This document shows positions 1 through 8,665 of a DNA stretch of 64,000 nt, in pieces. The stretch spans positions 186,001 to 250,000 of the forward strand of contig NZ_SRLD01000001.1 in NCBI RefSeq assembly GCF_004745955.1, in the 5' to 3' direction. Origin of the DNA: Hymenobacter elongatus. GTDB taxonomy: Bacteria > Bacteroidota > Bacteroidia > Cytophagales > Hymenobacteraceae. Under the pieces are notes generated by a model. It had not been told where the DNA came from and did not search any database. It saw only the letters and a program-made list of their open reading frames with translations. Made by a program: the position numbers and the translations under genes. Each line of letters begins with the position of its first letter. Position 1 is the first letter of the stretch.

Positions 1-18
1 CTGAGCAAGTAGCACCGC

Positions 19-717
19 TTACCGCCGCCGCTTTTTGCCGCCTTCCGAAGGCGTGAGCGTTACGTTGACCGGCTGAGCACCCCGGGCCCGAATCTCTTGG
101 TCCTGATAGCCGCCGTAGCCATATACCAGCGTGTTTTCGCCCGCTGGCACTTCCATCGTGTAGTTGCCATTGGCATCGGTGCCCGTGCCTTTGCGCGAAC
201 CTTTCACCAGCACGGTGGCGCCTGCCAGGGGCCGACCATTCTCATCCAGAATACGACCCGAAAGCGTGATGGAAGCCGGCTCGGCCGGAGCAGCCGGAGC
301 GGTAGCCACTGCCTCGGGCTCAGGGGCGGCTTCGGGCTGGGCGGCTTCGGTAGACTGCACCGGCTGGGCGGCTACCACGGCGGTAGCGGCAGTCGGGCGA
401 ACTACGGGCTTAGCTACGGCAGCCGCTGCTGCGGTGGCTTCATCCTCTTCAGGAGTAGTGGTTTCTTTGGCCTTCTCCTCCACCGGCCGGCTGCCAGTCA
501 CGGTAGCATCGCCGAGGATAATAGACGGCATAACGCTGGAAATGGCGGATTTTGCCGTTTGAACGGGCACGAAGGCGTAGCCCAGGCCAGCTAACAGCAC
601 TAGAGCTCCCACAATTATTGCTAGGCGGCCATTACCGGACGAATAATCCTCTTCCTCGCTGGCAAGCAAGGCGGCATCGTCTTTTTCTGGTTCATTAGAG
701 GGGGTAGATGTACTCAT
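19..717 (-). CDS. membrane protein with CarboxypepD_reg-like domain
   Basis: The ATG at 717 was preferred over an upstream extension to 843, whose leader residues look like translated noncoding DNA. The 232-residue protein has an acidic cytoplasmic N-terminus (about residues 1-30), one membrane segment near 31-50, and a long Ala/Pro/Glu-rich linker near 75-165. It ends in a beta-sandwich domain starting with ITLSGRILDENGRPLAGATV, the CarboxypepD_reg-like fold that opens many Bacteroidota surface proteins. The tail is basic (KKRRR). This domain normally acts as a structural or interaction module, so an envelope role is inferred. No enzyme motif is visible. It stands alone, and the window edge lies just beyond the stop. 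Confidence 0.75.
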   Translation of the reverse strand: MSTSTPSNEPEKDDAALLASEEEDYSSGNGRLAIIVGALVLLAGLGYAFVPVQTAKSAISSVMPSIILGDATVTGSRPVEEKAKETTTPEEDEATAAAAAVAKPVVRPTAATAVVAAQPVQSTEAAQPEAAPEPEAVATAPAAPAEPASITLSGRILDENGRPLAGATVLVKGSRKGTGTDANGNYTMEVPAGENTLVYGYGGYQDQEIRARGAQPVNVTLTPSEGGKKRRR

Positions 718-947
718 AGGTGTGGAAATTGGGGGGTTGAAGAGATGAGCGGTTAGCCTGATATAAAGCAGCAAGCAAGCCTGTAATAACAACCTTTTAG
801 TTGTAGCTTTAATTAGGGTTGATAAAGATATAGAAATACTCATTCAACGTCCTAACATTTCCGTAACCTCACTGCTGATTTTCCCGTACTTGCCCCGCCA
901 TTTCCTAACCCGCTCCTGTAGAGACAGATACTGTCAGTGGCCCACCG

Positions 948-1532
948 CTACGCTATGCGAGGTAACAATTGCGGCACGCGCTGCTGGTAGCGAACGTACG
1001 CGGCCCCGAAGCGCCGCAGCAGCTTACGCTCCTCCAGCCGGGTTCCGAGCAGAATATACAGAACCGCGCAGCCGACGAAAACACTCCCGGTAGTGGTGGG
1101 CAGCAACAGCCAGATTCCGGCCAGCAGCAGCAGCAGGCCCAGGTATAAGGGGTGGCGCACCACGCGGTTCAGGCCCTCAACCTGCAATGGGGTGTCGGCG
1201 GCCCCGGCTCCGTGCCGTACGTAGCGCCAACCCGCAAATTCACCTACGTCGTACCCGCGAATTGCCAGTACGGCTACGGCTACGCCAGCGGCCAGCAGCA
1301 CGCCGCCCAGCACCAGTAGCGCAGGGTGGTAGGGCAGCAGCCGCAACGCCGGCAGACTCAGCTGATACCGCACAATAGCCATGAACAGCCAGACCGACAG
1401 CTGATTGTAGCCAAGGCGGTAGAAGCGAAAAGCCCGGGGCCAGCGCTGGGCCACCCGGTTTTTCACCCACAGCGTAGCCAGCAGGCTGTGCAGCATGTAA
1501 TACAGAATCCAGAGTACGGCCAGTACTACCAT
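948..1532 (-). CDS. NnrU/isoprenylcysteine methyltransferase-like membrane protein
   Basis: The start is the ATG at 1532; a longer in-frame reading to 1613 adds residues unlike the family. The 194-residue protein has about five hydrophobic segments. Near its C-terminus it carries VRHPLYLGLLLLL followed by TRLEERKLLRRFGAAYVRYQ. That pairing of an RHP(L/I)Y motif with an EExxL..FGxxYxxY motif is typical of the phospholipid/isoprenylcysteine methyltransferase-like membrane family that includes NnrU. In that family these residues form the SAM-binding end. The substrate cannot be told from the sequence, and adjacent genes give no clue. Confidence 0.75.
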   Translation of the reverse strand: MVVLAVLWILYYMLHSLLATLWVKNRVAQRWPRAFRFYRLGYNQLSVWLFMAIVRYQLSLPALRLLPYHPALLVLGGVLLAAGVAVAVLAIRGYDVGEFAGWRYVRHGAGAADTPLQVEGLNRVVRHPLYLGLLLLLAGIWLLLPTTTGSVFVGCAVLYILLGTRLEERKLLRRFGAAYVRYQQRVPQLLPRIA

Positions 1533-1596
1533 AGGTAAGGTTGAGGTATGAACGCAGCTACAGCCATCAGTGGATTCCTGGGGCGCTGGCAGCCAC

Positions 1597-1627
1597 AAAA
1601 AAGCCTCGTGCAAAGTGGCACGAGGCT
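1597..1627 (-). terminator. intrinsic terminator
   Basis: Arms GCCTCGTGC (1603-1611) and GCACGAGGC (1618-1626) are perfectly complementary. On the minus strand they are followed by six T residues (AAAAAA at 1597-1602 on the plus strand). It lies just after the stop of the small hydrophilic gene at 1648-2025. Confidence 0.8.
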
Positions 1628-1647
1628 TCCAAACGGTTTATAATATG

Positions 1648-2025
1648 CTAGTCGCGGGGCGTCTGGGGCGGGCCGCTGAGACCTTTTTCGCCAAACTTCT
1701 GCTCGCGGGTGCGCAGGTCCATATCCTTCTCCACGCTGCCCTCCGATTCGAAGCCCGGGCCCTGGGCCTGCTCGCCGGCGTTGGTGTGGTCGTTGGCACC
1801 GTGCGGAGTCAGGTCGTCGCCGCCGATGTGCAGGTTTTCGAGCTGGTCTTTCTGGTCGCTGCGCTGGGTGTAGCCATTGGCGCCGGTGTTGCGGGCTGCC
1901 GAAGGGTCATTGGCCTGCTTGCCGTTGCTTTCGCCGGCTTTGTATTCCTTCTCCTTTTCGAGGCGCTCGTTTTTGCTGATGGCCCCGTTTTGGGTGATGT
2001 CTTCGTTTTCGTTATCAGTAGCCAT
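1648..2025 (-). CDS. small hydrophilic, disordered protein of unknown function
   Basis: This 125-residue protein is almost entirely polar, rich in Asp, Glu, Lys, Asn, Gln and Gly, with no cysteine, no membrane segment and no recognisable fold. It opens MATDNENEDITQNGAISKNE and contains short charged stretches such as ERLEKEKEYKAGE. This composition resembles stress-related hydrophilins, but that is only a compositional likeness. The gene is monocistronic, with a clear intrinsic terminator 21 bp after the stop. I do not recognise a named family. Confidence 0.7.
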   Translation of the reverse strand: MATDNENEDITQNGAISKNERLEKEKEYKAGESNGKQANDPSAARNTGANGYTQRSDQKDQLENLHIGGDDLTPHGANDHTNAGEQAQGPGFESEGSVEKDMDLRTREQKFGEKGLSGPPQTPRD

Positions 2026-2093
2026 GATGGGTGGTGCTTAGAGTACTACACTAGATGTACTAGCTGCTTACGCACCACCGGCGGCGAGGTTGG

Positions 2094-2882
2094 CTACCGC
2101 CCGCTGTCATTGAGCGTCCAGTCGTAGGTATAGTAGTCAGTGGTGAAGCCAGCCGGAATCAGCTGACGGCCCCGAAACTGGTTGATGTAGGCCACCGTGG
2201 ACTTACCAGTGGCCTTAAAATCGGCGTCGTACCATTTGAAAATCTCGGAGAGCTGCACCTTTTTCGTGCTTTCCTCGACCCGGATAAACTTCGGATTCCG
2301 GAGCACGCGCTGGGCCTGCGCCGTGAGTTGGGCTTCGACCTTCGCGGGCGTGTAGGCTTCCCGGCTGAGCTGCGGGCAGCCCTTGGCGGCGCACACCAGC
2401 GCGAAATGCACGCGTGGGTCGTTGTAGGGCTTGCGGAGCTTGTTGGTTTCGAGCTCGTTCAGCGTCATTTTCTCGCCGGCTACCGTCAGCTGCTTCTTGT
2501 CGAAAAACCCCGGCAGCTTCATGACCGACGTCAGAGGGTAGCTTTCCAGTACCGCCCCAATGACCAGCACATTATACGCGTTCAGGTAAAATGCCTTTTT
2601 CTCGGCGGGCGTCAGGCTCTGCACGGCCATCGTCTGCACTTGCTGGACCAGCGTGTTCAGCTGGGCGGGGCTGCTTTTGACGGCCCGGTAGTTCACGTTG
2701 CCTTCGGGGCTGACGTACTTTTTTAGGAACGTATCAGTAGCCGCTGCCAGGGCTTTTACATCGGCCGCCGCAACTGCATGGGGCGTGGGCACGGCTCTAG
2801 CCATGGCCACGCTGGCCACCGGTGCCGTGAGCATACCACAAGCCACCAGGTAAGTCCCGATATAACGCTTACATCCAAACAT
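2094..2882 (-). CDS. DUF547 domain-containing exported protein
   Basis: The first 30 residues are a signal-like segment (MFGCKRYIGTYLVACGML, then an Ala/Val-rich stretch). The rest matches the DUF547 pattern: KAFYLNAYNVLVIGAVL near residue 95, a DPRVHFALVCAAKGCPQL block near 155, and ILNAYN-like and IFKWYDADF signatures further on. The conserved His and Cys of the VHFALVC..GCP block suggest a thiol-dependent hydrolase-like site, but no DUF547 activity is firmly known to me. The protein is probably periplasmic. It is divergent from the FAD oxidoreductase gene next to it. Confidence 0.85.
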   Translation of the reverse strand: MFGCKRYIGTYLVACGMLTAPVASVAMARAVPTPHAVAAADVKALAAATDTFLKKYVSPEGNVNYRAVKSSPAQLNTLVQQVQTMAVQSLTPAEKKAFYLNAYNVLVIGAVLESYPLTSVMKLPGFFDKKQLTVAGEKMTLNELETNKLRKPYNDPRVHFALVCAAKGCPQLSREAYTPAKVEAQLTAQAQRVLRNPKFIRVEESTKKVQLSEIFKWYDADFKATGKSTVAYINQFRGRQLIPAGFTTDYYTYDWTLNDSGR

Positions 2883-3044
2883 GAGCAGAAAAAGTAAGTT
2901 TTAGTGACAACGACGAAGCCCACAGGCAAACCTTACGCCACAAACGTAACACCCCAGCAACCGGATTGTGTGATTTGCCGGTTACATTTGATTTCCCCAG
3001 GTTTACTAGGAGCTTTTTCCTGCTTTTCGTGCTTTCCCCCTCGT

Positions 3045-4373
3045 ATGCGCCTTCTCATTATTGGTAATGGCATTACCGGCGTTACGGCCGCCCTGACGGC
3101 GCGGCGGCTACAGCCTGAGGCTCAGATTACCCTTGTTTCGGACGAAAGTGAGCACCATTACTCCCGCACGGCGCTCATGTACGTGTACATGGGCCACATG
3201 CGCTACCAGGATATCAAGCCGTACGAGGACTGGTTTTGGCGCGAAAACCGTCTGACACTGCTGCAAGCTACCGCCACTCACTTTGACGCCGAGCAGCAGC
3301 ACGTGGAGCTTAGTACTGGCCAACTTCTGCCGTATGATAAGCTGCTGCTGGCCACCGGGTCGGTGAGCCGCGTAGCCGACTGGCCGGGGCAGCACCTGCG
3401 CGGTGTGCAGGGCCTCTATAGCCTGCCCGACCTGGCACGCATGGAACAAGACACGCAAGGCATCGGGCAGGCGGTGGTGGTGGGCGGCGGCCTGATTGGC
3501 GTAGAGCTGGCCGAAATGCTGCATTCGCGCGGCATACAGACCACCGTGCTGGTGCGCGACGCGCATTACTGGGGCTCCGTGCTGCCCGCGCCCGAAGCCC
3601 GGATGGTCGATCAGCAATTCACGGAAAACCACGTAGCCGTGCAGTACCAAACCGAGCTGGCCGAAATTCTGGGCGATGCCGATGGCCGGGTGAGGGCCGT
3701 GCGCACCACCACGGGCGAGGAAATTGCCTGCCAATGGGTGGGCCTGGCCACGGGCGTCACGCCGAACGTCGGCTTTGCTCAGGCGTCGGGCGTGGAAACC
3801 GACCGGGGCATTCTGGTGGATAAGCTGCTGCAAACCAACGTCCCGAATGTATATGCCGCCGGCGACTGTGCCCAGCATCGCCAGCCCGGCACCAATGAAG
3901 TACCCATCGAGCAGCTTTGGTACACGGGGCGCATGCAAGGCGAAACGGTGGCCCACACCCTATGTGGCACGCCCCAGCCCTACCAACGCGGCGTGTGGTT
4001 CAACTCGGCCAAGTTTTTTCACCTCGAATACCAGACCTACGGCCGCGTGCCCGCCCAGCCCGAAGCCGGCACCGACAGCTTCTACTGGGAGCATGAAAGC
4101 GGCCACCACGGCCTGCGCATCAACTTCGAAAACGCTCCGGGCTACGCCGTCACGGGCTTCAATGCCCTGGGTCTGCGGTTGCGCCACACCGTGTGTGAGC
4201 ACTGGATTCAGGCCCGCACTCCGATTCGGGAGGTAGTGGCGGCGCTGGGCGCCGCCAACTTCGACCCCGAGTTTTATCGCCAGCACGAAGCCGATATGGT
4301 GCGGCAGTTCAATCAGCAGTTTCCGCAGCACGCGGCCGTATTGCAACGCCGCAAAGGTCTTTTTTCGCGGTAA
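3045..4373 (+). CDS. FAD-dependent NAD(P)H oxidoreductase
   Basis: The ATG at 3045 starts directly at the FAD-binding Rossmann motif (RLLIIGNGITGVTAALTAR). A longer frame to 2904 lacks family resemblance. A second dinucleotide-binding fold is at about residue 145 (VVVGGGLIGVELAEML), and the third FAD motif is VYAAGDCAQ near 270. The layout matches the pyridine nucleotide-disulfide oxidoreductase class II group (nitrite reductase large-subunit N-terminus, rubredoxin/ferredoxin reductases). The C-terminal 150 residues are family specific. The gene heads a forward run with a small membrane protein and a membrane 4Fe-4S protein, so electron transfer from NAD(P)H to that membrane protein is a reasonable inference. 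Confidence 0.85.
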   Translation: MRLLIIGNGITGVTAALTARRLQPEAQITLVSDESEHHYSRTALMYVYMGHMRYQDIKPYEDWFWRENRLTLLQATATHFDAEQQHVELSTGQLLPYDKLLLATGSVSRVADWPGQHLRGVQGLYSLPDLARMEQDTQGIGQAVVVGGGLIGVELAEMLHSRGIQTTVLVRDAHYWGSVLPAPEARMVDQQFTENHVAVQYQTELAEILGDADGRVRAVRTTTGEEIACQWVGLATGVTPNVGFAQASGVETDRGILVDKLLQTNVPNVYAAGDCAQHRQPGTNEVPIEQLWYTGRMQGETVAHTLCGTPQPYQRGVWFNSAKFFHLEYQTYGRVPAQPEAGTDSFYWEHESGHHGLRINFENAPGYAVTGFNALGLRLRHTVCEHWIQARTPIREVVAALGAANFDPEFYRQHEADMVRQFNQQFPQHAAVLQRRKGLFSR

Positions 4374-4480
4374 CTGCTGGGCGAAAGCAGATTTGCCTGC
4401 AGGTTCTTTCCTTGGGGCGCTGCTGAATTATTTTGCCCGGTTTCCGCTTCTTGTATCGTCTCTTTTTTCTGCCACTACCC

Positions 4481-4708
4481 ATGGATTTCTCCAAGCTCTA
4501 CCGCCCCAGCGCCCTGAACAGCTACCAGTTTATTGCCTTCACGGGCCTGATAATGAGCGGAGCGGCGCACCTGATTCTACTCTATTTCGTGCACCGCCTG
4601 CCTGAGGGCTTTTCCTGGCTCTACCTGTGCTGGGCGGGGCTGTACCTCGTTGGCTCGCTGATGAATCTGTTTGGCAAGCCCAGTGAGGATCCTCACCATC
4701 ACCATTAA
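4481..4708 (+). CDS. small two-helix membrane protein
   Basis: This 75-residue protein starts at the ATG at 4481 (MDFSKLYRPSALNS). It has two hydrophobic helices at about residues 15-35 and 43-62, and a short hydrophilic end terminating in four histidines. I do not recognise a family. It sits 107 bp after the FAD oxidoreductase and 84 bp before the membrane 4Fe-4S protein, so it may be an accessory subunit of that membrane redox complex. The His-rich end could bind metal, which is speculative. Confidence 0.65.
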   Translation: MDFSKLYRPSALNSYQFIAFTGLIMSGAAHLILLYFVHRLPEGFSWLYLCWAGLYLVGSLMNLFGKPSEDPHHHH

Positions 4709-4792
4709 TCTGGGGCGGCGGCGTACTTCCTTACCGCCAATAACTTATATTACTGCTCTATTTCCGCTCTTCCAACTCGCCGCCTCTTTCTG

Positions 4793-6178
4793 ATGCCCTC
4801 TTCCCCCGCTGCTGACAGCCTGTCGCTGACCCAGCCGCCCCTAACCGACATCTCGCTTGCGGAGAAAAGCACGCTGGCAGTCATAGGAGGCGGATTTCTG
4901 GCTTTGCTGGTAGCTGCTTCCGACGCCGATGCCTGGCGGGCCCGGCTTAGCCTCTACGCGGCCTTAACGCTTATCAGCGGCGGCACCCTGGCCTGGGCAT
5001 GGTACAAATTCGGTCGCAAGCCCGCTGGCGTGCAGCAAGACAACCTGTGGCTGCGCGGCAGCACCAGTCGCGGCGCGTTGGCGTGGGTCACGGCCGTTGT
5101 GCTGACCGGCTTTTACGTGCTGCTGTACTGGTATAGCTCGCCCGACGACAAAGGCAACTTTGGGCTGCTCAACGGCCTCGTGCACACGCTGGACCCCTCC
5201 AGCCAAGCCTTACGCCAGCGCCCCGCCGACCAGTGGTTTCTCTACGGCACCTTCTACACGCTGGCTATTCTGCTGATGGGAGGCCGCGCCCTCTGGAAAT
5301 ACCGGCAGTCGCCTTACCAGCTGATCCGGACTGGCTCGGTGATGTTTTTTCAGCTGGCCTTTGCCTTTCTGTTGCCGGGGCTGCTGCTGTTCTTTCAGCA
5401 GCCCGAGTTCTATTTCACCTATTTCTGGCCCCTGAAATACGACTACCTGTTTCCCGGCACCATCGACTACTTGGTGAAGGATGGGCAGGCGCTGGGCGTG
5501 TTTATGGTGTTTTGGGGCGCGGTGATGTCGTTTCTGGCTACCCCGGTGCTCACCTACTTCTACGGCAAGCGCTGGTACTGCTCGTGGGTGTGCGGCTGTG
5601 GCGGCCTGGCCGAAACGGCCGGTGACCCCTACCGCCAGCTTTCCGACAAAAGCCGCGCAGCCTGGCGTTGGGAAGTACGCATCATCTACCCCGTTCTGGG
5701 GCTTATTATTCTGGTCACGGCTGCTATGTGGCTCAATCAGGTGCTGCACGGCGCACTGCTGGGAGCGGCGGCCGACGGTCTCTACCGGTTCTACGGCTTC
5801 TTTATCGGGGCGGTATTTTCCGGCGTAGTTGGCGTAGGGTTCTACCCTATTATGGGCAGCCGGGTATGGTGCCGCTTCGGCTGCCCTATGGCGGCCTATC
5901 TGGGCTTGCTGCAAAAGCATTTTTCCCGCTTTCGTATTACCACGAACGGCGGGCAGTGCATTTCCTGCGGCAACTGCTCCAACGTGTGCGAAATGGGCAT
6001 CGACGTGAAGCAATATGCCCAGCGGGGCGAGCCGATCATTCGGGCCTCCTGCGTGGGGTGCGGCATGTGCAGCACGGCCTGCCCGCGCGGGGTGCTCAAC
6101 CTGGAAAACGGCCCCCGCGACGGCCGCTACCAGAGCTCAACGCTGATTCACGCCGATAGCCTCCGGATCTTATCCTAG
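4793..6178 (+). CDS. membrane 4Fe-4S ferredoxin-type protein (NapH/CcoG-like)
   Basis: The 461-residue protein has at least six membrane segments and two kinds of cysteine cluster. In the membrane part it carries YCSWVCGCGG and CRFGCPMAA, the CxxxCxxxP-type motifs seen in NapH, NosR and CcoG/RdxA. Near the C-terminus it has two classical 4Fe-4S motifs, CISCGNCSNVCEMGI and CVGCGMCSTACPRGV. Such proteins pass electrons between the quinone pool or cytoplasmic donors and periplasmic partners. The FAD reductase upstream could be the donor. The SUMF1-like lipoprotein begins 5 bp after the stop, implying one transcript. Confidence 0.85.
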   Translation: MPSSPAADSLSLTQPPLTDISLAEKSTLAVIGGGFLALLVAASDADAWRARLSLYAALTLISGGTLAWAWYKFGRKPAGVQQDNLWLRGSTSRGALAWVTAVVLTGFYVLLYWYSSPDDKGNFGLLNGLVHTLDPSSQALRQRPADQWFLYGTFYTLAILLMGGRALWKYRQSPYQLIRTGSVMFFQLAFAFLLPGLLLFFQQPEFYFTYFWPLKYDYLFPGTIDYLVKDGQALGVFMVFWGAVMSFLATPVLTYFYGKRWYCSWVCGCGGLAETAGDPYRQLSDKSRAAWRWEVRIIYPVLGLIILVTAAMWLNQVLHGALLGAAADGLYRFYGFFIGAVFSGVVGVGFYPIMGSRVWCRFGCPMAAYLGLLQKHFSRFRITTNGGQCISCGNCSNVCEMGIDVKQYAQRGEPIIRASCVGCGMCSTACPRGVLNLENGPRDGRYQSSTLIHADSLRILS

Positions 6179-6183
6179 CCTTC

Positions 6184-7392
6184 ATGCGACGCTTTAAGTA
6201 TATACGGTTTGTGCTGCTGGTGGTGCTGGGCGGACTTGCGGGCTGCCAGGCTGCCCTCATTCGCTACCAATTTCCCGCGCCCTCGCTCGGCACCTTGCCA
6301 ACCAGCGCCCACCCTGGTACCTACAGCGCCCAGACCGCCGTACCCGTGCAGTACTGGAGTGCCGAGCAGCTGCAACAACTCCTCGACGCCGACGCCGATG
6401 GCACCGCCGCCCGCCCCGTGGGCCCGCCCCGCCCCGCCTTGCCCTACCGGGGGTTTTCCGATGCCCGAGTGGTTGGACTCAGGTTTGCGGCCGATACGGC
6501 TACCGTGGCCCTGGCCCGCCTGAACGCGCTGCCGCTGCCCAGCCCCAAGATTCAGCAGGCCGAAAATGAAGGCGTGATTCCGCCGGGTGTCGTCTGGATC
6601 GGGGACCGGTTTCAGATGGATGAGGTGGAAGTGCCCAACGTAGAATGGCAGACCTTTTTGCACAGCCTGGAACAGACTGCCGCCGCCCCCGATATCAAAC
6701 TTTACTTGCCCGACTCGACGGTGCAGCCTGTGCGCGGCTATTTCACCAATCCGTTTTACCGCCTGTATCCCGTGGTAGGCATCAGCTACGAGCAGGTGCT
6801 GGAATACTGCCGCTGGCGCAGCCGCACCGTCACCAAGATTCTAAATGACAGCCGGGGCATCCGCAGTCCGAAAGACCCCGACTATGTGCGCGCCACGTAC
6901 CGCCTGCCAACCGAAGCCGAATGGGAATTCGCGGCCCGCTACGGCACCCGGCTGCCCTACGGCTACGAGGTTTCGACGGCAGAGGTGAACGTGAATCCGC
7001 AAGCGGCCGACTATCTGCGGCAGCGGTCGGGCAGTCCGAATTCGGTGGCTCAGATCCGTAAAGACATTCAGGCTTTCAACCGGCAGCGGTCCGAAATCGT
7101 GATGTTTAACTGCCGCCGCGAAGCTCCTTATTTCCTGGCGGCTTCTACGCCCAGCTACGTCTACGATTTGCCCGTCAACGGCCTGGGGCTCTACCACATC
7201 ACCGGCAACGTAGCCGAGCTGGTGCAGGAACAGGGCATTACCAAGGGCGGCAGCTACCAGGACCGGCTGTCGGCGTGCGCTATTCAGGAGTGCGGCAGCT
7301 ACCAGGGCCCGGCCGCTCACATCGGTTTCCGGGCCGTTTGCGACCTGGAGTTCCCGAATCAGGCTCCGCTGGCTTCATCGCGCAAACCGTAA
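6184..7392 (+). CDS. SUMF1/FGE-sulfatase domain lipoprotein
   Basis: The protein starts with a signal peptide ending in lipobox LAGC (Cys21), so it should be a lipoprotein. Its SUMF1 (formylglycine-generating enzyme) domain begins near residue 140 with MDEVEVPNVEWQTFL. It continues with YRLPTEAEWEFAARYG near 240 and finishes with GNVAELVQEQGITKGGSYQD and IGFRAVC. The same fold occurs in the gliding proteins GldJ and GldK. A Cys-x4-Cys pair (ACAIQEC) near residue 365 recalls the FGE copper-binding cysteines, but it sits some residues away from their usual place. Its gene follows the membrane 4Fe-4S gene by 5 bp. Confidence 0.8.
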   Translation: MRRFKYIRFVLLVVLGGLAGCQAALIRYQFPAPSLGTLPTSAHPGTYSAQTAVPVQYWSAEQLQQLLDADADGTAARPVGPPRPALPYRGFSDARVVGLRFAADTATVALARLNALPLPSPKIQQAENEGVIPPGVVWIGDRFQMDEVEVPNVEWQTFLHSLEQTAAAPDIKLYLPDSTVQPVRGYFTNPFYRLYPVVGISYEQVLEYCRWRSRTVTKILNDSRGIRSPKDPDYVRATYRLPTEAEWEFAARYGTRLPYGYEVSTAEVNVNPQAADYLRQRSGSPNSVAQIRKDIQAFNRQRSEIVMFNCRREAPYFLAASTPSYVYDLPVNGLGLYHITGNVAELVQEQGITKGGSYQDRLSACAIQECGSYQGPAAHIGFRAVCDLEFPNQAPLASSRKP

Positions 7393-7542
7393 AACCACCA
7401 GCTTTACCTACTCATCTATCCGAACAGCAGCAGTTTACACCTGCATCCATGCGCTTTAGCTTACTGTGCTGTTTGTGAAGCTGTGTAGGAAGTCCGTCGA
7501 ACGTCCTGCTCATCTGGCGTCCGCGCAGCAGTCGGTTAACTT

Positions 7543-8520
7543 TTACCTTAGAAACGCCAGCAAGGCTTTATAGAACTGCGCCGGTGCTTCCAGGTGCGGA
7601 ATATGACCGACCTTCTCCAACGACACCAGCTTGGCACCTTTAATCTGGGCGGCGGTGCGGCGGCCCAGCTCCGGATACTGGCCCATCGTAGCTACTATTT
7701 TAGGATCTTTAATCAACCCTTTGCCGACCACCGTGCGGTCGGCCTGCCCGATAATGAGCAGCGTGGGCACCTGCAGCCGACTGAACTCGTAGCGCACGGG
7801 CTGCTGGTAAATCATGTCGAAAGTCAGGGCATTGGCGCGGGCTACGGTAGCAAAGTCGGGGCTTTTGGCTTGGGCGGCCAGTGGTAGCAGCCACTCATCA
7901 TGGGCCAGGGGGTAGCCGTTGGGATAATAGGTGGCGTGGTATTTCCGGATGCTTTCCTCAGTGCTTTTGCGCTCGGTGGCCTCCGCCTGGTCGATGGTCT
8001 GGAAGGGTACGCCCATCCGGTAGTCTTCCAGGCCAATCGGATTTTCGAGGACTAACTTTTCGGTGGCTTCGGGGTAGAGCAGCGCAAAGCGTGTGGCCAG
8101 CATACCGCCCATGCTATGCCCCACGATGATGGCCTTGCGCACGCCCAACGTGTCGAGCAGGTGCTTGGTGTGGCGGGCCAGCTGGTGAAAAGAATAGTGC
8201 AGATCCGGCTTGTCGGATTTACCAAACCCCACCTGATCGGGAACCACCACGCGGAAGCCCGCCGCCGCCAGCACCTTGATAGTTTCGCGCCAGTACGCCC
8301 CAAAGAAGTTTTTGCCATGCAGCAGCACCGCCGTGCGGCCGTTGCCGGGTGCCGTGGCCGGTACATCCATGTAGGCCATGCGCACGACCTGCCCTTCCTG
8401 CTTCAGCGGCAGATACTGCACCGGAAACGGGTACTCGTACCCGTCGAGCGTGGCGTTGCGGGTGGTTTGCGCCAAGACCGGAGCCGAAACGAACAGCGTA
8501 AGCAGCAGCAGAATTCTCAT
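7543..8520 (-). CDS. alpha/beta hydrolase, exported
   Basis: A signal peptide (MRILLLLTLFVSAPVLAQ) is followed by an alpha/beta-hydrolase fold. HGKNFFG forms the oxyanion region near residue 70. The nucleophile elbow is GHSMGGML near residue 137. LLIIGQADRTV holds the acidic residue near 260, and GHIPHLE supplies the catalytic His near 307. The catalytic triad is therefore complete. The family covers esterases, haloperoxidase-like enzymes and C-C hydrolases, so the substrate is unknown. The protein acts outside the cytoplasm, probably in the periplasm. It is monocistronic. Confidence 0.85.
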   Translation of the reverse strand: MRILLLLTLFVSAPVLAQTTRNATLDGYEYPFPVQYLPLKQEGQVVRMAYMDVPATAPGNGRTAVLLHGKNFFGAYWRETIKVLAAAGFRVVVPDQVGFGKSDKPDLHYSFHQLARHTKHLLDTLGVRKAIIVGHSMGGMLATRFALLYPEATEKLVLENPIGLEDYRMGVPFQTIDQAEATERKSTEESIRKYHATYYPNGYPLAHDEWLLPLAAQAKSPDFATVARANALTFDMIYQQPVRYEFSRLQVPTLLIIGQADRTVVGKGLIKDPKIVATMGQYPELGRRTAAQIKGAKLVSLEKVGHIPHLEAPAQFYKALLAFLR

Positions 8521-8614
8521 AACGACTTATCCGGTTAGGCTTGCTGCGCGAACAGCTAAAAAACTTTTACACAGCGTAGAGACACGACGCGCAAACCAGG
8601 AATACGGCTGTAAA

Positions 8615-8660
8615 AGCGTGTTTGGCGTTCTGACGCATGCGTCAGAACGCCAAACACGCT
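8615..8660. repeat. 46-bp perfect palindrome
   Basis: Two 23-base arms meet without a spacer at GCA|TGC (8637/8638) and match perfectly. The palindrome ends 5 bp before the stop side of the peroxiredoxin gene. On the minus strand it is followed by TTTTA, so it may terminate that gene's transcript, although the T-run is short. Confidence 0.75.
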
Positions 8661-8665
8661 CGTAG

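Noticed and set aside
4681..4708. GGATCC followed by four His codons at the end of the small membrane protein, resembling a cloning site plus tag
   Set aside because: Only four His codons, no vector sequence around it and natural intergenic sequence on both sides; most likely coincidence.
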